From Talpa occidentalis (lineage: Eukaryota > Chordata > Mammalia > Eulipotyphla > Talpidae), in contig NW_023604295.1 of the NCBI RefSeq assembly GCF_014898055.3, positions 93,201,591 through 93,265,590 on the forward strand: a stretch of 64,000 nt of DNA, written 5' to 3'. This document shows, one piece after another, positions 59,837 to 64,000 of the stretch. Made by a program: the position numbers and the translations under genes. Positions within the stretch are counted from its first letter, which is position 1. Every line of letters starts with the position of its first letter. Under the pieces are notes generated by a model. The model made no database searches and was not told the origin of the DNA. It saw only the letters and a program-made list of their open reading frames with translations.

Positions 59837-62800
59837 CTAGATTCCTGCTATGAGTGAGACCATCCGGTATTTTTCTTTTTCTTTCTGGCTCATTTCTCTG
59901 AGTATGATCCCTTCCAGCTCCATCCATCTTGCTGCAAATTGCATGTGTTTATCTTTTTTGAATGCTGAGTAATATTCCATGGTGTATATGTACCACATCT
60001 TCTTGATCCAGTCATCTATTTTTGGGCATTTGGGTTGTTTCCAAAGCTTAGCTATTGTAAACAGTGCTGCTATAAACATAGGGGTGCAGGTGCTCTTTGG
60101 AATTGATGTTTCTGTGTCCTTTGGGTAAATACCTAGGAGTGGAATTGCTGGATCATATGGGAGTTCTATGTTTAGTAGGTCAAGAAAACTCCACACAGCT
60201 CTCCACAGTGGTTGGACCAGTTTGCACTCCCACCAACAGTGCAGAAGAGTTCCTTTTTCTCCACACCCTCGCCAACATTTGTTGTTGCTAGTTTTATTAA
60301 TATGTGCCATTCTCACTGGTGTAAGATGGTATCTCATGGTAGTTTTATTTGCATTTCCCTGATTACAAGTGATGTTGAACATTTTTTCATATGCCTGTTG
60401 GCCATTTGCATTTCATCTTCAGAGACGTTTCTTTTTAGCTCTTCTGCCCATTTTTTGACAGGATTATTTTCTTTGTTTTTGTTGAGTCTCATCAGCTCTC
60501 TGTAGATATTTGTGATCAGTCCAGTCCTTTATCATTAGTGTTGTGTGCAAAAATGTTCTCCCAGTCGGTGGGGTTTCTCTTGTTTTGGTTATTGTCTCTT
60601 TTGCTGTGCAGAAGTTCTTTAATTTGATGTAGTCCCAGCTGTTTATCTTTGCCTTCACTACTACTGCTTTGGGTGATGTGTCTGTAAAGATGTCTTTGAT
60701 GTGCATATCATGTAGTGTTTCACCTATATTTCCTTCTATATATTTTATGGTTTCAGGTCTTATGTCTAGTTCTTTAAACCATTTTGAGTTGGTTTTTGTG
60801 CATGGTGTGAGGTAGTAGTGGAGCTTCATTCATTTGCATATAACAACCCAGTTTTCCCAGCACCATTTATTGAACAAACTTTCTTTGCTCCAGTGCATAT
60901 TCTTTGCTCCTTTGTCAAAGGTTAGTTGACCAGAAATCTGTGAGTTTATTTCTGGATTTTCTATTCTATTCCATTGGTCTGTGTGTCTGTTCTTATTCCA
61001 ATACCATGCAGTTTTGATGATTATGGCTTTGTATTGTAGTTTGAAGTCTGGGAGTGTGATGCCTCCATTCCCTTCTTTTTTTTTTCAGGAGAGCTTTGGC
61101 TATTTGGGGTTTTTGGTGATTCCATATGAATTTCATCAATAATTGTTCTATTTCTTTGAAGAATGACATTGAAATTTTGATTGGAATAGCATTGAATCTG
61201 TAGATTGCTTTTGGTAGGATGGCCATTTTAATGTTTATTCTTCCAATCCATGAGCAGGGGATGTCTTTCATTTTTCTTTGTGTCTTCTATTTCTTTTAAC
61301 AGTGTTTTATAGTTTTCCTTGTATAGGTCCTTTATCTCTTTTGTTAGATTTATTCCCAAGTATTTGATTTTTTTTCTTTCAATAAAAAAAGGGATGGTTT
61401 TTTTGATTTCTTCTTCAGATTTATTGTTTGTGTATAGCAAGGCTACTGACCTTTGCGTGTTGATTTTGTATCCTGCCACTTTACTGAACTGATTGATGAG
61501 TTGAATTAGTTTTTCTATGGAGTTTTTGGGGTTCTCTATGTATATTATCATATCATCTGCAAACAGTGATAGTTTGACTTCTTCTTTTCCTATTTGGATT
61601 CCTTGTATGTCTTTCTCTTGTCTTATTGCTCTGGCTAGGACTTCCAGTATTATATTGAAAAGCAATGGTAAGAGTGGACATCCTTGTCTTGTTCCAGATC
61701 TTAGTGGAAATGCTTTCAGCTTTTCGCCATTGAGAATGATACTGGCTGTTGGCTTGTCATATATGGCCTTTGTGATGTTGAGGTATGTTCCTTGTATCCT
61801 GAGAATTTCAAGGGCTTTTATCATGAATGGGTGTTGCACTTTGTTGAAAGATTTCTCGGCATCTATTGATATTATCATATGGTTTTTATATTTCTTTTTG
61901 TTGATGTGTTGGATAACGTTGATTGATTTTCGGATGCTGAACCATCCTTGTGTCCCTGGAATGAATCCTACTTGGTCGTGGTGAATTATCTTATGGATAC
62001 ATTGTTGGATTCTGATAGCTAAAATTTTATTGAGGATTTTTGCATCAGTGTTCATTAGGGAGATTGGCCTGTAGTTTTCCTTTTTTGTGTTGTCCTTGTT
62101 TGGTTTTGGTATTAGTGTAATGTTGGCTTCATAGAACATGTTTGGTATTATCCCTTCTTTCTCAATTTTTGGAAGAGTTTGTGAAGGATAGGCACTAATT
62201 CTTTTCTTAATGTTTGGTAGAATTTGTTTGTAAATCCATCAGGTCCTGGGCTTTTGTTCTTGGGGAGGTTTTTGATTACCATTTCAATTTTGCTGCTTGT
62301 AATTGGTCTGTTTAGGTGTTCTATTTCTTCTTTACCTAGCTTTCGGTGATTGTAGAATTGTAGGAATTTGTCCATCTCCTCTAGATTGTTGAACTTGTTT
62401 CCATATATCTGTTTATATTAGTTACTGATTATTCTTTTGATTTCTGCTGTGTCCGTTGTGATTTCTCCTCTTTCATTTGTGATCCTGTTTATTTGTGCTT
62501 TCTCCCGTTTTTCCTTTGTGAGCCTGGCTAGGGGTTTGTCTATGTTATTTATTTTTTTTGAAGAACCAGCTCTTGGTTTCATTGATGTTTTGGATTGTTT
62601 TTTTAGTTTTGATTTCATTTATTTCTGCATTGGTTTTTATTATTTCTTCTACTGGTTTTGGGTTTTTTTTGTTGTTCTTTTTCTAGATCTTTGAGCTTCG
62701 AGATTAGGTTGTTTCTTTGAGTTATTTTTTGTTTCTTGATGTGAGCCTCTATTGCTATATATTTTCCTCTTATTACTGCTTTTGCTGCATCCCATACATT

Positions 62801-63250
62801 TAGGAAATTGGTGTCCTCCTTGTCATTCAATTCAAAGAATTTTTTAATTTCTTCTTTGATCTTCTCGTTAGTCCAGTGGTCTTCCAATTGTGTGGTTTTC
62901 AATTTCCATGAGGCAGGAGAGTTCCTTGCCTTCTTTTTATAGTTTATTTCTAGTTTGATGTCTCCATGGTCAGAAAAGATGGTTGATATGATTTCAATCT
63001 TGGTGTATCTGTTGATGTTTGTCTTGTGTCCCACTATGTGATCGATCCTGGAGAATGATCCATGTGTGCTTGACAAAAGTGTGTACTCAGATTTTTTTGG
63101 GTTTAGTGTTCTATAGATATCTGTTAAGCCCAAGTGCTCTAGATCCTTATTTAGAGCTTTAGTGTCTTTACTTATTTTTTGTCTCGTTTATCTATCCATT
63201 GTTGATAGTGGTGTGTTGAAGTCTCCCACTGTTTTCTGTGATGTCTGTTT
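59837..63250 (-). pseudogene. L1 ORF2 fragment, 5'-truncated and frameshifted
   Basis: It begins within the endonuclease domain; readable from GLTDIYRTLNPKKSEYTLLSS (63133), with SRIDHIVG. It keeps [33 protein letters not shown] and [18 protein letters not shown]. Breaks relative to the other copy: 5 nt lost near 62648, a substitution stop at 62418-62420, 1 nt lost near 62166, and frameshifts near 61272 and in the C-terminal third. Non-functional. Confidence 0.93.
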
Positions 63251-63270
63251 TCAGAGATAACAATAGTTAT

Positions 63271-63361
63271 CTGGTGAGCAGCTGGGGATCAAACTGGCAC
63301 TGCAGAGGCTGCAGACAGCTTCGCAACACTGCGCTCAACTTCTGTGCCACTGGGGAGGCCC
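63271..63361 (-). repeat. SINE 5' head fused to L1
   Basis: On minus: GGGCCTCCCCAGTGGCACAG, GTTGAGCGCAGTGTTGCGAAGC, CAGTTTGATCCCCAGCTGCTCACC, then L1 sequence. The extreme 5' end is complete while the body and A-tail are absent. Confidence 0.92.
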
Positions 63362-63381
63362 AAAAATAGTACTTGTTCTTT

Positions 63382-63568
63382 AAGTCCCCTAATTATCTCA
63401 CTTGTTTCATTCCCAAAATACTTGTTTTGATCATGCTAAACCACTCTTCCTCAAGAGTATCTAGTTCAATGGCAAACTTTGTCTTTTGCCAGGCTGCTAT
63501 AATATAACAAATATCATAGATGGGAAGGCAAAAATAACTTTTGTGTCTCACAATTGTACCAATAGGAA
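63382..63568. other. unassigned DNA
   Basis: No gene or repeat recognised. Confidence 0.4.
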
Positions 63569-63614
63569 TTTTTTTTTTTAAAGATTTATTTTTATTTATT
63601 TATACAAGCACTGG
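63569..63614 (-). repeat. SINE 3' end only
   Basis: TTTTTTTTTAAAGATTTATTTTTATTTATTTATACAAGCACTGG on plus is the reverse complement of the young SINE tail (CCAGTGCTTGTATAAATAAA ... TCTTT). The insertion is truncated to about 45 bp. Confidence 0.85.
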
Positions 63615-63734
63615 AAAACATTGCCTTGTCAAATTACAGTTTTACAAGCATTAAAAAGAAAAGCAGATTACATTTGTTTTGTTGAACATTTTGAGTAGTA
63701 ATTCTATATCTTTCTTTGTATTTAACATCATTTT

Positions 63735-63992
63735 TATTTATTTACTTATTTATTTTTATTTTATATATGCATGCAAGAATTGTGGTGTAGGCCAGAGGTG
63801 TGGGGTGAAAAGATTCACCAGAGACAGAGTAGGGAGCAGAACAGGCAGATCTACTAAACCACACCACTGAGCGGCACAGTGGGCAAAACAAGAGAGGTCT
63901 GCTGTGCACTGTGGGTCACCTCCCTGGCTGGGGATTGAACTCATGTTGCAGTGGCTCCTGATAGCTTGATAGTGCTGAGACTTAGCCCCTTC
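63735..63992 (-). repeat. SINE, older subfamily, at window edge
   Basis: Plus-strand TATATGCATGCAAGAATTGTGG, GGTGTGGGGTGAAAAGATTCACC, GGGGATTGAACTCATG and AGTGCTGAGACTTAGCCCC give a nearly complete minus-strand copy. The first head bases are missing or diverged. Confidence 0.88.
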
Positions 63993-64000
63993 TCATTTTG

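Larger units (their letters stand above)
59650..63367 (-). mobile_element. 5'-truncated L1 fused to a SINE head
   Basis: Minus-strand order: AGTACTTGTTCTTT duplication (63368-63381), six extra bases, the 5' ~90 nt of a SINE (63361-63271), L1 ORF2 from its endonuclease domain, 3'UTR, A-rich tail, and the second duplication copy (59636-59649). The duplication is exact and brackets both parts. The L1 body is closely similar to the 29521-36100 copy. Confidence 0.92.

Overview
The window is nuclear DNA of a placental mammal. It carries LINE-1 (L1) copies of several ages, MIR remnants, and a large family of tRNA-derived SINEs ending in repeated AATAAA, TCTTT and poly(A). I cannot name the species; the SINE looks lineage-restricted, and a laurasiatherian such as a bat is only a guess. 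I could support no host protein-coding exon, rRNA, functional tRNA, CRISPR array or prokaryotic gene. The window reads as intergenic or deep-intronic DNA.

Layout. 1-7.2 kb: unassigned DNA with SINEs, an L1 3' end (2193-2962) and a MIR split by a young SINE. 7.2-15.9 kb: stacked L1s on the + strand. An ancient L1 (7560-9326) is followed by a nearly complete but decayed L1 (9335-14673), another ancient L1 3' end (14682-15435) and a short younger one (15562-15857). 15.9-28 kb: mostly old unique-looking DNA with scattered SINEs, a (CT)n(TA)n microsatellite and a SINE dimer. 24.7-28.0 kb is almost repeat-free. 28-41.9 kb: an old minus-strand L1 split by a 6.58-kb full-length young L1 (29521-36100) with a perfect-looking 20-bp target-site duplication, and peppered with five plus-strand SINEs. 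42-49 kb: AT-rich DNA with SINEs, one MIR and microsatellites. 49-56.7 kb: an L1 3' fragment, then an old plus-strand L1 interrupted by a SINE, a probable solo LTR and a second SINE. 56.7-64 kb: SINEs, ancient L1 DNA, a candidate conserved non-coding stretch (58.8-59.06 kb) and a second young minus-strand L1 (59650-63367).

The only convincing intact ORF is ORF1 of the young L1 (33602-34669, or from 34714). Its ORF2 keeps endonuclease, reverse transcriptase (FADD) and C-terminal Cys motifs but has small frameshifts, two pairs of which compensate each other. The L1s supply the machinery and the SINEs look like its passengers: several SINE duplications begin at TT/AAA-type sites, as expected for L1 endonuclease.

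Most unusual observations: (1) the 59.65-63.37 kb insertion is a chimera, with the complete 5' head of a SINE fused to a 5'-truncated L1 inside one target-site duplication, as expected from template switching during retrotransposition; (2) the young L1 5'UTR holds two tandem ~186-bp promoter-like units plus a ~52-bp repeat; (3) its ORF1 coiled coil carries an exact two-heptad (14-residue) duplication; (4) a head-to-tail SINE dimer shares one duplication; (5) a head-only SINE with poly(A) has its own duplication.
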